DNA from: Cladocopium goreaui | Lineage: Eukaryota > Sar > Dinophyceae > Suessiales > Symbiodiniaceae | DNA: 64,000 nucleotides | Assembly: GCA_947184155.2 (NCBI GenBank) | Contig: CAMXCT020000324.1 | Span: 440,001 to 504,000 of the forward strand | Direction of reading: 5' to 3' | Shown: piece after piece, positions 1 through 9,870 of the stretch | Layout of the letters: each line of letters starts with the position of its first letter | How positions within the stretch are numbered: the stretch's first letter is position 1 | Made by a program: the position numbers and the translations under genes | The notes under the pieces: generated by a model | The model's input: the letters and a program-made list of their open reading frames with translations, nothing else | Database searches by the model: none | What the model was told of the DNA's origin: nothing

Positions 1-250
1 AGACGAAGACGAATTACGAAGACGAATTCCCCGAAGACGAATTGCCCCCAGAAGACGAATGACTTCCTGAAGACGAATTCCCCGAAGACGAATTCCTTCC
101 CGAAGAAGAATCCCTACCCGAAGACTGATTCCGAAGACGAAAGGGATTTTCTTCCCGAAGACGAACTCAGAAGACGACTTGCCCCCCGAAGACGAATTCC
201 TTGCCGAAGACGAATTGCTCCCGAAGGCGAACTCTTTCCCGAAGACCAGA
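1..250. repeat. GAAGACGAATT-type minisatellite
   Basis: Imperfect tandem copies of a 15-20 base unit built on GAAGACGAATTCCC fill the start of the window, with variable spacers (CCCC, GCCCCC, CCTTCC). The array probably continues to the left. Open frames across it are repeat artefacts. Confidence 0.9.
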
Positions 251-700
251 CCAGACAAAGGAGTGTAGATTCGAAAATGTAAGATGGGGTCTCTATACGT
301 GCCCCCGATGCTTGCCCAGGCAGCGTCTGCAAACTCATGGCAAACACGATGCGCGGTGTGAAGGCGTGAAGTACATTGAAGTAAGGCAAGTCTTGCAGTG
401 CGCACATTATACTGTGCATTAATTGGGTGGTATCCGTAGGCGTCAGTCTGTTCCTTGCCTTCCTTGACCACATTCCAAAAAGACCACGTTGTCAAAAGAA
501 GTTTCGCACAGACGCCCAGAGCCTTGAAATATAACCGATACTTCCCACAAGTAGGAATCTAGGAGTCTGCCGGATAGTGTGTTTGTGGGCTCGGGGATGT
601 GTGGCGACCCCTGCTGCCAATGGAAGGAATATTGCGGAGCCCCCAGACCATCAGATCCATATTTTCTTAGGTTTCAAGGAGAAAGGCGAACAAGGCCTGG
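251..700. other. Single-copy spacer, no gene seen
   Basis: Non-repetitive sequence between two purine-rich arrays. Short open frames exist on both strands but none has a recognisable domain or convincing codon pattern. Confidence 0.5.
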
Positions 701-2085
701 ATTAGAAACTGTAACATTGTTGCAACACGCGCAGTAGTTGAAATTCAAAAAAGCAGCCACTCACAGCCAATTGCAGCCACACGGAAGGAATGATGGCATG
801 AAATGAACGACTTGAAACAAAAGGCGGAGGCAAACGAACGGGAGGGAAGTTTTGAAACGAAAGGAAGGAAGTAACGAATGGAAGGGAAGAGTTTTGCAAC
901 GAAAGGATGGGTGCAATGAAATGGACGAGTTGAAAGGAAAGGAAGAGCAAGACGAACAGGAAAGAAGAGTTGAAGCTAAAGGAAGGAGGTAACGAAATGA
1001 ACGACATGAAACGAAAGGAAAAGGTAAACGAACCGCATGTAAGAGTTGAAACGAAGGAAGGAAGTAGCGACATGAACGCCTTGACATGAAGGGAAGAGGT
1101 ACATGAAGAGGATGGCAGCGTTAAAACGATGGGATGAAATAACGAACGGAAGAGAAGAGTTTAAAGTTTAAAACGAAAGAAACGACGTAAAGGGAACAGA
1201 AGCGAAGAGTTGAAATGCAAGGGAAGAAGTAACGAACGGGACGAAAATGAGTTGAAACGAAAGGAAGGAAGTAACGAATGGAAGGGAAGAGTTTTGCAAC
1301 GAAAGGATGGGTGCAATGAAATGGACGAGTTGAAAGGAAAGGAAGAGCAAGACGAACAGGAAAGAAGAGTTGAAGCCAAAGGAAGGAGGTAACGAAATGA
1401 ACGACATGAAACGAAAGGAAAAGGTAAACGAACCGCATGTAAGAGTTGAAACGAAGGAAGGAAGTAGCGACATGAACACCTTGACATGAAAGGAAGAGGT
1501 ACATGAAGAGGATGGCAGCGTTAAAACGATGGGAAGGAAGTAACTAACGAAAGAGAAGAGTTTAAAGCTCAAAACGAAAGAAACGACGTATAGGGAACAA
1601 AAGCGAAGAGTTGAAACGAGAGGGAAGAAGTAACGAACGGGATGAAAAAGAGTTGAAACGAAAGGAAGGAAGTAACGAATGGAAGGGAAGAGAGACGAAA
1701 GGGCGGACGCAATGAAATGGACGTGCTGAAAGGAAAGGAAGAGATAAACGAACCGGACGTAAGACTGAAACGAAAGGAAACAAAAAACTAAATGAACGAC
1801 TTGAAACGAAAGGAACAGGTAAACAAACCGGATGTAAGAATTGAAAAAGGACGGAAGTAACGACATGAACGACTTGAAAAAAGGAAGTGGTAAACGAACC
1901 GGATGTAAGAGTTGAAACGAAAGGCAGGACGTAACGAAATGAACGCGGTGAAACGAAAGGAAGAGGTAAATGAATAGGATGAAACACTGGGGAGGAAGCA
2001 ATGAACGGAGCAGAAGTTAAAACGAAAGGAGCGAGGTAGGGAACATAAGGGAAGATGAAACGAAAGGGAAGAGTGACGAGCGAAA
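700..2085. repeat. Purine-rich GAAACGAAAGGAAG array with 400 bp higher-order unit
   Basis: The strand is almost entirely A and G, made of variants of GAAACGAAAGGAAGAGGTAA. A higher-order unit is visible: 852-1134 recurs at 1252-1534 with only about three mismatches at exactly 400 bases offset, and a third, diverged copy starts near 1652. The long minus-strand open frames here are serine/phenylalanine-rich translations of the repeat and are not genes. Confidence 0.9.
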
Positions 2086-2670
2086 TGCTCTTGATGCTAG
2101 CCTCCTGACTTGCTCTTTGAGATTTTGAAATTTCTTTTGATGCTACGCTCTTGGCCTTCTCCGAAGCATGCCCAGCAAGCCCTTGGCGCTACCCTCTGGA
2201 GACACTCGCGCTCTTGAATGCTACGCTAATTTTCTCTTGGAAGTTGGATCTCTTGGGCTTCACAACACCCTCTTGCTGCTATGCTCTTGGCTTACTCTTG
2301 GGTTTTCCGACACGCTTTTGCTGCTACGCTCTTAGCTTTCTCCGGGGACAGTCCGGCAAGCTCTTGATGCTGCTCTCTTGACCCCAACATGCTCTTAATG
2401 CTACGCTCTTAGGTTTCTTTTGGAACTTCCACCACGCTCTTGGTGTTCTTTACTCCCTTAACTATCTCGTGGGCTTTCCGACACTTTCTCTTTGCTTTGT
2501 CCTAGGACATGCCAGCACGCTCTTGTCGCTACGCTCTTGGTTTTTCTTGGAACGCTCCTTTTGCTTCTTTTTGTGACGTATTAAACTCCAAAACGCTCTT
2601 GATGCTACTCTCTTAGCTTCCTCCTGGAACATTCCGGCCCACTCCATCGCCCACTCTTGACACTCTTGAT
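2086..2670. repeat. CTCTTGATGCTACG interspersed array, left part
   Basis: Irregular repeats of a phrase close to GCTCTTGATGCTACGCTCTT, separated by pieces such as GGCTTTCTCCTGGAAC. The same array resumes at 10235, right after the retrotransposon, so the element was inserted into a pre-existing array. Confidence 0.85.
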
Positions 2671-2797
2671 GATCAGAAACGCAAGCATGAAGTGATGACC
2701 TTGTTGCAAGTGCAGAGTGCATCAATGTGATCACGCCGCATTTCTCTTTCCAAGGGAAGGGTGGGGGGGCCCACCGATGTGGTTGGGCATGAGAAAG
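2671..2797 (+). repeat. Split direct repeat A1
   Basis: 127 bases identical to 9871-9997, exactly 7200 bases downstream. It begins GATCAGAAACGCAAGCATGA and ends GAGAAAG. The likely YR start codon (2777) lies inside this repeat. Confidence 0.95.
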
Positions 2798-4789
2798 AAG
2801 AGGGGAATTGATGATGTGAACCTGGGCAATGTGCCTTCTTCCTCTAGTGGACCCTCTCTTTCCAATGTTGTTGATCGATCACTAGAGGTTGCTTTGAATT
2901 CAGGTAACACTTTTGCGTGTTCACCTATGTTACCTTGGGATGAAGGGTTTCTCAAAGATGTTTTGGGACCCGAAGGTCCGACCGCTATGCCATGGCTTTC
3001 ACCCTTGCTGATTCCTCGCGATTTGCCTCCTACACAAGTGCCTGTGTTGAGTTTTACATCATCGGTGCAAGACAAGGTACAAGTAGTCAGAAAACGTTTC
3101 TACGATCAGAAGAATTTTGGACATGATGCCAGTCGCCAGGTAGTTATCGCAAAATGGATGGATCTTGTTTTGATGTATCCTGAAGAATCGACGATTGGGC
3201 GTTTGCTTCTATCAGAATCGACAAAAGATGAGAGCCATGATAAAAGCTTGCAATTGATAACTGATTGGGTGGCAAAGAAATCCACCTCTACTCTGAAGTT
3301 GAGAGCTGGGTCGTTCGCGATGTACATCAGTTACTGCAAGAAGACTTCTGACGCACCCGCTGTGCCTGTTGATGAAAGCTTAGTTTATCAATACATAGAT
3401 TCACTGAGGAGCTCACAGAAGCCTCCCACACGAGCTCAAACATTTCTCTCCACGCTTGCATTTGTGGAGAGCCTATTTGGATGGCGAGGAGCCGGGGAAG
3501 CTGCTGCATCACAGCGAGTTCAAGGAGCAGCTCACCTGTGTTTCCTTCGCAAGCGCGTACTGCGTCAAGCTCCCCCTTTAGATGTGATCGCAATTGCTGT
3601 TTTAGAGCTTTGTGCTTTGTTTGTGGAAGACCCCTATGTGAAAGGGTGCGCATGCCTATGTCTTTTTGCACTCTACGGTCGCTTGCGTGCAAGCGATTGC
3701 AACCGTGTGAGCCATGGAAGAATTATCGGCAATTATTTTGAAGGTTGTTTGTGCCGTATCAAGACTGCTCGCACTTTGGAAAAGCAGACGCGTTTCTTGC
3801 CAGTCATAATTCCTGTCAAAGGAATCCTGGGCGTTGATTGGTTTTCTCAGTTTGTGAACGCGCGTGATGCCTTGGGTCTGGACGCAATTCCTGACGAACC
3901 TCCTGTGACTACTGATAATGATTTCGTTCTTTTTCCCTCTCAATCCACCGTGCTAGCTTCGGAGCAGGAACGCATTGGATCTGCTGAGATGACAGAGCGT
4001 CTAGGGGAGTGCCTTGCGAAGCTGCTGCCAACTGAGGCTTTTCAACATTACACGTCGCACAGTTTGAAATGCACATTGCTGACATATACAAACATTTTTG
4101 GACTTACCTTGGAACAAAACGAATTGTTGGGCTATCATGTGGTGAAGGGGCATGCATCCGCGCTCAATTATTCGCGGGATGCGCTGGCAAGCCCGATCAG
4201 AGCCATGGCCACCATGTTGGGAAGCGTAAAGAGGGGACTGTTTGTCCCTTTCGCAGCCAGAGATGAACAATTTGTTTCTGCTGCCTCAGCGATCAGTGTT
4301 CGCCAACAATTTGAGAAAAGCCTAGGCATTACAGTTGAAACAGCGGCCAGATCCATAGCTGGCGTAGCGCAGGGCAGAGGTCCTGAGGCTTTGGACCATG
4401 AGAGTTTCTGTGCTAACTTGGAAACTTTAGCCGCGGGTATCGAACAGGATCTAGACAAGCCTTGTCATGAAGCAGACACCTATCCTGTTCCTGAAAGTTC
4501 GGATGATGAAGACGACAGTGACTCTTCAAGTGATTCTGGCAGCACCTCTGCAGAGAGTGGCATGGCAGTAGTGGACCGCGAGCTGGCGGCCGATCGCTAT
4601 GCAAATGTCAACGTGAATGCAGACATTACCAGAACTTTCAGGCATGTAAGGACTAAGATGTTGCACTATGCGCATGTCGAAGACATGCACAAGACGAGCT
4701 GTGGCAGGATGATAAGTAGTTCCTTCTCCATCTTTAGAAAAGACCCCGAGCATGCATGGCCGAAGTGTCGTGTCTGTTGGGGCAGGTGA
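2777..4789 (+). CDS. Tyrosine recombinase of the retrotransposon
   Basis: Predicted site-specific tyrosine recombinase (670 residues) that would join the circular DNA copy of the element to the chromosome. The core catalytic pieces are visible: an arginine in YGRLRASD (about 3670-3693), HSLK (4057-4068; the usual HxxR box with lysine in the last position), a GYHV box and the tyrosine in NYSRD (tyrosine codon 4169-4171). An acidic serine/aspartate stretch (about 4494-4560) precedes a C-terminal segment with Cys and His residues ending in WPKCRVCWGR. The ATG at 2777 is chosen because the upstream open frame starts only at a GTG; ATG 2789 is an alternative. This ORF lies before Gag, whereas in Ngaro and DIRS elements the YR follows Gag. 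No frameshift or stop was seen, so it could be active. Confidence 0.88.
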   Translation: MWLGMRKKRGIDDVNLGNVPSSSSGPSLSNVVDRSLEVALNSGNTFACSPMLPWDEGFLKDVLGPEGPTAMPWLSPLLIPRDLPPTQVPVLSFTSSVQDKVQVVRKRFYDQKNFGHDASRQVVIAKWMDLVLMYPEESTIGRLLLSESTKDESHDKSLQLITDWVAKKSTSTLKLRAGSFAMYISYCKKTSDAPAVPVDESLVYQYIDSLRSSQKPPTRAQTFLSTLAFVESLFGWRGAGEAAASQRVQGAAHLCFLRKRVLRQAPPLDVIAIAVLELCALFVEDPYVKGCACLCLFALYGRLRASDCNRVSHGRIIGNYFEGCLCRIKTARTLEKQTRFLPVIIPVKGILGVDWFSQFVNARDALGLDAIPDEPPVTTDNDFVLFPSQSTVLASEQERIGSAEMTERLGECLAKLLPTEAFQHYTSHSLKCTLLTYTNIFGLTLEQNELLGYHVVKGHASALNYSRDALASPIRAMATMLGSVKRGLFVPFAARDEQFVSAASAISVRQQFEKSLGITVETAARSIAGVAQGRGPEALDHESFCANLETLAAGIEQDLDKPCHEADTYPVPESSDDEDDSDSSSDSGSTSAESGMAVVDRELAADRYANVNVNADITRTFRHVRTKMLHYAHVEDMHKTSCGRMISSSFSIFRKDPEHAWPKCRVCWGR

Positions 4790-5233
4790 CTTGCTGCGAG
4801 ATGAAAAATACGGTATGCGGCTTTTGCAAGTTCTGGCATTCAAATGTTGGCACTTTGGTTTGCGGATGCATGTGCCGAATGCTGCTTGCAAAATGTTTTG
4901 TCTATGTTCCACACAGAAGTTGTGTGAGGCCGCAACGATCTCTGGGAAGTCCAGAGCAGAGCTCAACAGGATGGAGAAGGCAAGCCCAGCTTAACATGTC
5001 ATGTGCTGTGATGATGTATCACTGCAGACATGGATGTCCTGTTTTTGTTTTGCGTTTTGTTTTTTTTTTGCTGGCAACTGACTGTTCTTTATGATACTCC
5101 GTTTCTCGTGTTTTGGATGAAAAGATAAAGTTCGCTAATCTGAAATTGCACTCGCGTATGTTGAGCCAGTTGAGGAAAGTGTCCGCTTGACCGTTGCCTG
5201 AGTTGTGGATCGAGCGCGAAGTTGAAGACTAAG
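4790..5233 (+). other. Spacer between YR and Gag frames
   Basis: About 440 bases with stops in all plus frames at intervals. A short overlapping frame (4756-5094) is cysteine-rich but I see no family match. A T-rich run at 5041-5073 could belong to a 3' end or intron-like signal for the YR transcript; this is inference. Confidence 0.4.
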
Positions 5234-6505
5234 ATGTTAGACTCTGTGGCAGTCTTCAAAAATCGAGCCCTGGAGATTGGCCTAGATGAAGCCACTCTCG
5301 CGAGGCTGGATGTGCTGGGATGGAACACCTTTGGCAAACTTGCATTCGCAAGTAGCTACCGTCCTGGTCAAGTGGACGAGTCTCCTTTAATCACCCTTGC
5401 CGAACAGATCACAGAAGTCAGTCCTCCGCCTTTGACTCAGTTGCCTCTCATACGTCGGCTTGTGTTTGAATCCTACACATTAGCAGCCTCCGACCTCAAA
5501 ATGAGATCTGAAAGGCGGGAGGATGATACACCTCGAAGGCTGGCTCAGGCAGAGCGTGCAGCAAGGCACGATTCGCAGGTCAGCCGCCTGAGGGGATTAG
5601 AACTGACAGGTGAAATGGAGCCGTCTCACCTACTCATTGATTTGGTTTTCCAGATGAGTGAGGACAACCAATTGAGATATGTGAGGTGGGATCAATGCAC
5701 AAAGAGAGATCAAGAGCTCATGGGATTGAAATCTGACCCCACATGGAAGCCCGACAGTGGGGGCATAGTTCGCGAAGTCCGAGTTCAAGAAGAAGTCAAA
5801 GCCGACATCTCCTCCGACCTCAAGCTCAAATACGCGCTTCAGCGGAGGAGCCTAGCTTTTGACCAGGCTAGGTTAGTAGACTTTGACAAGTTTGAGCGAT
5901 GGTCACAAGTGCTCCTTGAAGCATACACAGCAAGCCCCCCTGCTGGGTACAACAAAGTTTCGATCGAACAGGTGCACCATGCCGACATGGAGCTTTTCAA
6001 ATTTCTGATGAAGGAGACGAGGAACGGCATTCGACCTATTGGCACCTCAGTGCCGTTGGAAGACGCACTCGCCAAAGCTATGTCGGCGCCTGAAATTCGA
6101 CTGCACTTGCAGCCTCTTCAGGGAAGCTCTTCCGTGAAAAGGAAAGCTGAGGCAGAAGAGAACTTGGACAATGAGAAGAAGAAGAAGCAAAATCAGTCCT
6201 CTGGGGAAGAAAAACTTCGGAGGCAGATTCAGAACCTCGAAGGACAGTTGAAAAACATGAGAAAAGGAAAGGGCAAAGGCAAGGGGCAAGGCGCACGGAG
6301 CTCCAGTTCTATCAAAATGCCACAGGAGCTGCTGGGGCAAACAGCAGTCACCGCGGCAAACGAGCCGCTGTGCTTCAGTTACAATTGCAATGGGTGCAGT
6401 AAGGCTGCCGCAGGACAGCGCTGCGCAAAGGGGTGGCATTTGTGCACCAAGTGGGGATGTCAACAACCCCATTCCCAGCGGGAGCATGGCAAGACTGGAG
6501 CTTGA
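5234..6505 (+). CDS. Gag-like nucleocapsid protein
   Basis: Predicted structural protein of 423 residues, the first part of a Gag-Pol unit. The N-terminal two thirds is helix-rich with no named domain. It is followed by a charged coiled segment (about 6127-6260, KKKK runs) and a basic Gly/Lys tract (KGKGKGKG, about 6270-6288) likely to bind nucleic acid. A Cys/His-rich C-terminus follows, with spacing like C-x5-C-x2-C-x8-C-x4-H-x-C-x4-C-x4-H, probably a zinc-binding RNA-binding module. ATG 5234 is chosen over an upstream TTG at 5222. The frame ends in a single TGA (6503-6505), and the downstream polyprotein continues in exactly the same frame, so Gag may be the main product and Gag-Pol a minor readthrough product. 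Confidence 0.75.
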   Translation: MLDSVAVFKNRALEIGLDEATLARLDVLGWNTFGKLAFASSYRPGQVDESPLITLAEQITEVSPPPLTQLPLIRRLVFESYTLAASDLKMRSERREDDTPRRLAQAERAARHDSQVSRLRGLELTGEMEPSHLLIDLVFQMSEDNQLRYVRWDQCTKRDQELMGLKSDPTWKPDSGGIVREVRVQEEVKADISSDLKLKYALQRRSLAFDQARLVDFDKFERWSQVLLEAYTASPPAGYNKVSIEQVHHADMELFKFLMKETRNGIRPIGTSVPLEDALAKAMSAPEIRLHLQPLQGSSSVKRKAEAEENLDNEKKKKQNQSSGEEKLRRQIQNLEGQLKNMRKGKGKGKGQGARSSSSIKMPQELLGQTAVTAANEPLCFSYNCNGCSKAAAGQRCAKGWHLCTKWGCQQPHSQREHGKTGA

Positions 6506-6519
6506 CCCGATTTCGGGTC
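6503..6519 (+). promoter_or_regulatory. In-frame TGA at a perfect hairpin (possible readthrough signal)
   Basis: The Gag stop reads GCT TGA CCC. Bases 6504-6509 (GACCCG) pair perfectly with 6514-6519 (CGGGTC) around a four-base ATTT loop, so the last two bases of the stop codon sit in the stem. The frame is then open without interruption from 6506 to 9658. Readthrough is inference; a simple nonsense mutation or an RNA processing step is the alternative. Confidence 0.45.
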
Positions 6520-9500
6520 CACAAAGAAGAGGAAGCATCCCAAATGCGTTGCGGGAAGCCCCATCTCTTCAGTTTACACCATAGAATTATGTGCAGGATC
6601 AGCTCGATTGTCATATTCTTTGGCAGCCTTAGGCTTCAAAGCCGTGGCAGTCGACCATGTCAAAAGGAGACACCAGTTTCATGCATGTATCAGCGTTGAC
6701 CTCTCTAATGAAGAAGGATACCAGTTTGTGTATGACCTTCTGAAGACTGGGGCTGTGCTGTACCTTCACTGCGCGCCACCGGACAGCACGGTGAAAAATG
6801 CCAAGGAGAAGAAGTTGCCCAAGAAGGCGCGCCAGCATGGCGCTCGTGCACCTAAACCGCTGCGCATCTCTGCATACCCACATGGCCTGCCGGGGCTAAG
6901 CGGATGCGACAAGCTGCGTGTGACAAAAGCCAATCAAATTTTTTCCACCATTGCGGCGCTGGTTCGGGTGGCACTTCAACGTGGCACTGCCGTCACGGTG
7001 GAGAACCTCAAGAAATCTTTTTTGTGGTCCACCACTTACTTCAAATCCCTCATTGACGAAGGTCTCCTGCATGAGGTCTCTTTTCAGAAATGCATGTGGG
7101 GCGGCAAAAGGGATCAATGGTCTTCGTGGTACGCCTCCGTGTCCGATTTTGACATTCTGGAGGCCACATGCGATGGAAATCACGACCACCTGAAGTGGAA
7201 CGTGACAGAAGTTCCTAATACTTGGAGGTGTGCACCTGCTGATGCGTATCCCTCTGTACTTTGTGACAAAGTTGCAAGTATCGTGCGCAACATGGCCCGT
7301 AACTGCAACGTGCAAGATGTCAGTGTTGGACCAGGCCTCAAACAAGCCAAAACTGTGCCAGTCATAATGGCAGCTGCGGGTAAGCAGCCCCGCGGTGATC
7401 GGTTCCCAAGCCTCATTACAGAGTTTGCCTACACTATTTGGAAAACTGTAGCTGGCACCTTTTTGGTCACCAAGGATAAGAAACTCACACGCGACCAATG
7501 CGAAGCTCTCAACATACCATTCCCTGCCAAGTTCCTCCAGGAGAAAAGGGGTGTGGCCAATGGAGTAACTGTAGATGCAATGCGGGAAATTGAAGTAGGC
7601 GTTTGGAGGAAGCCGGAGCAATTTGTGGACAGAGCGTTGCAAATTGGGCATCCTTTTGATGACTCCTCCGGAGTGGACGACGACACCAAAGTCAATATTT
7701 TCAAACTATTGACAGAAGGTGTTCTGGCAAGGCAGCAACGAACTGACGTTCTGCTTGACTACTATGAACAACGAGCAGAAGTTTTGCAACATGATGAGTC
7801 CCTCCTTCATGACCAGTTGGATCATGCCAGAAGTCAAATTGTTGACGGCAAGAGGTTTTTGTTGTTTGAAGAAATGTGCAGAGATGTGGGAATCATTGGT
7901 GAAGATCTGCGCCTTTTACAGCTACGAGGTGTGCCTCTGACAGGCGTTGATGGGCCTACTCAATTGTTCAGGCCAGAGCCCTTGAAACCTGCCTTGACAG
8001 AGCGGCAGCTTATGAAATCCTCAAAGTGGTCGCGAAAGATGATCATGAAGAAGACAGCAGAGAGCCCAGACCCAGATGTTAGATCTGCAGTCTGGAAAAT
8101 AACTATGGAGGAGGTGGAGCGTGGCTGGCTACAAGGCCCTTTTGATGAGTCCCAAGTGAGGAACATGCTAGGTCCTTTGTTTGTTTGCTCCAAAAGGTTC
8201 GGCTTAGTCCAGACCGACAAGGTTCGGCAGATCGACAACATGTCAGAAAGCCTGGTGAATGCTGCGTATGGTTCCAGTTACAAGCTTGATTTGGAGGGAG
8301 TGGATGGCATTAGCGTTTTGGCTCGCACCTTTGTGGAAGCCACTAGTGATGATGGTGTCGTTTCGGTTACCTTGAAGGATGGTAGCAGGCTTGTTGGTCA
8401 ACTGCACGGCGACTTTACGGTGGAGTCGGCTAGATCAATAGGTGGCAGGACTCTTGATCTCGATGCCGCATACAAGCAAGTACTGGTTGCTAAGTCGTCT
8501 TTGTGGTGCAATGTACTGGCGGTGGAAGACGAGCATGGGGAACGACGACTGTTCGTGTCTCAAGTTTTGCCGTTTGGCGCGTCTGCCAGCGTATTTGGGT
8601 TCAACAAAATAGCACGAGCTATCAGGAGGGTCGGCACTTCCCTGTTTGGGCTTGTATGGAACAACTACTATGATGATTTTCCTCAAATAGATGTTTTAGC
8701 TGACAACGACTGGGCGCAACGCACTGCTGAGAGATTTCTGACGTTAATTGGCTGGCGTTTTTCAAGGAAGGACAGCAAGCGCTTGGGTCTGGCCGTCACT
8801 TTCTACGCACTGGGAGTGAAATTTGATTTTAGCCGTGCCAGTTTTGGAGTTGTCAAGGTGGCCAACAAAGCTTCTAGAGTCGAGCAGCTGGTGTCGGACA
8901 TTCGGAAGTTTCGGCGTGAGTCACAGTTAACCGCGGCTGCAGCTGCCACTTTTGCGGGAAAGATGCAGTTCGCCGAGAGCCAGACATATGGACGTGCCGT
9001 CTCGCTGCATATGAAACAGATTAGACAAAGAGCGTGTGGAAACAAAGCTGGCAAACATGTAACCCCTGAAATGTTAGGCGAGTTGGATTGGGCGTTGGAG
9101 TTTTTGCAGTTGGACCACCCCCGTCTTCTCCATGCACATATGTCCGACAGGAAGCTTGTCATTTTCACTGATGCTGCGCTAGAAGGTGATGACACAGTGG
9201 GATCCCTTGGTATGGTTGCCTACTGGGCGGTGAAGGGGAAGGTTACTCAATCGTATTTCTTCTCCGGCACCGTCCCTTGTCACATTCTGGAATCTATGCA
9301 GGGGACTACACGCAAAGTGATTGCTGGCTTAGAACTTCTTGCGGGAGTTGTAGCGCTCCATCTTCTGAAGGGCCGGCACCCTGATGGTAGAGCGTTTCTG
9401 TATGTAGATAACGAAGCTGCTAGAGCTAGTCTCATCGCCATGAATTCTTCAATAGATGTACATAGTCGTCTTCTGAGGTTTCTTTGCCGTTTTGCAGCAT

Positions 9501-9661
9501 CTAGTTCTTTGCACTTGTGGATGTGTAGAGTGCCATCTGCATCAAATCCGGCAGATGCACCATCTAGGCATGAAATATCCCATTTGGTCTCGAACGGATT
9601 CACCCAGTTGGAAATCCCTTGGCATGACGTCTCAACTTGGCTGACTGACGCACGTGTGTGA
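6506..9661 (+). CDS. Methyltransferase-like, reverse transcriptase and RNase H polyprotein
   Basis: Predicted replication polyprotein, about 1051 codons from the Gag stop, with no ATG ahead of its first domain, so it probably depends on readthrough. Domain 1 (6584 to about 7200) resembles the methyltransferase-like domain of DIRS-type elements: motif ELCAGSARL (6584-6610), then APPDST where related proteins have a PPC box, then ENLKKSFLW and CMWGGKRDQW. The altered PPC box suggests loss of catalysis. Domain 2 is the reverse transcriptase: LDLDAAYKQV (about 8455-8484, first aspartate motif), FGASAS, and YYDDF at 8666-8680, the YxDD active site. Domain 3 is RNase H, with acidic residues in FTDAAL (about 9163), GLELLAG, YVDNEAA and NPADAPSR. 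The stop lies five bases before repeat B1. Confidence 0.9.
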   Translation, partial: PDFGSTKKRKHPKCVAGSPISSVYTIELCAGSARLSYSLAALGFKAVAVDHVKRRHQFHACISVDLSNEEGYQFVYDLLKTGAVLYLHCAPPDSTVKNAKEKKLPKKARQHGARAPKPLRISAYPHGLPGLSGCDKLRVTKANQIFSTIAALVRVALQRGTAVTVENLKKSFLWSTTYFKSLIDEGLLHEVSFQKCMWGGKRDQWSSWYASVSDFDILEATCDGNHDHLKWNVTEVPNTWRCAPADAYPSVLCDKVASIVRNMARNCNVQDVSVGPGLKQAKTVPVIMAAAGKQPRGDRFPSLITEFAYTIWKTVAGTFLVTKDKKLTRDQCEALNIPFPAKFLQEKRGVANGVTVDAMREIEVGVWRKPEQFVDRALQIGHPFDDSSGVDDDTKVNIFKLLTEGVLARQQRTDVLLDYYEQRAEVLQHDESLLHDQLDHARSQIVDGKRFLLFEEMCRDVGIIGEDLRLLQLRGVPLTGVDGPTQLFRPEPLKPALTERQLMKSSKWSRKMIMKKTAESPDPDVRSAVWKITMEEVERGWLQGPFDESQVRNMLGPLFVCSKRFGLVQTDKVRQIDNMSESLVNAAYGSSYKLDLEGVDGISVLARTFVEATSDDGVVSVTLKDGSRLVGQLHGDFTVESARSIGGRTLDLDAAYKQVLVAKSSLWCNVLAVEDEHGERRLFVSQVLPFGASASVFGFNKIARAIRRVGTSLFGLVWNNYYDDFPQIDVLADNDWAQRTAERFLTLIGWRFSRKDSKRLGLAVTFYALGVKFDFSRASFGVVKVANKASRVEQLVSDIRKFRRESQLTAAAAATFAGKMQFAESQTYGRAVSLHMKQIRQRACGNKAGKHVTPEMLGELDWALEFLQLDHPRLLHAHMSDRKLVIFTDAALEGDDTVGSLGMVAYWAVKGKVTQSYFFSGTVPCHILESMQGTTRKVIAGLELLAGVVALHLLKGRHPDGRAFLYVDNEAARASLIAMNSSIDVHSRLLRFLCRFAASSSLHLWMCRVPSASNPADAPSRHEISHLVSNGFTQLEIPWHDVSTWLTDARV

Positions 9662-9665
9662 AAGT

Positions 9666-9870
9666 GGGAGAGACCTGCACACGAGCTCACACACTCAGGC
9701 AAAGTGCCGTTGTGAGTGATGTCCAAGATGTTTGGTGAGTGTGATTACGAGCCGTTGCTTTTTGTTTTTCCTCTTGATAGGATTTCACATCGGTCGACCC
9801 CGCTTCGAGAAAGGCCTTGCATCTGGTGTGCCCTCAGTCAAGTCAAGAGAAATGTGCAAACTAGCAACAA
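9666..9870 (+). repeat. Split direct repeat B1
   Basis: About 205 bases, starting GGGAGAGACCTG and ending in CTAGCAACAA(G). It recurs at 10029-10234 with one difference (A at 9679, G in B2). It abuts A2 with at most one shared G, reproducing the junction expected when the outer ends B2 and A1 are joined in a circle. Confidence 0.95.

Noticed and set aside
702-2001. Ser/Phe-rich minus-strand frames up to 277 codons
   Set aside because: They follow the purine-rich repeat unit; several frames are open at once, as expected for a stop-free repeat.
4756-5094. Cys-rich frame after the YR ORF
   Set aside because: It overlaps the end of the YR gene in another frame and shows no conserved Cys spacing or start context.
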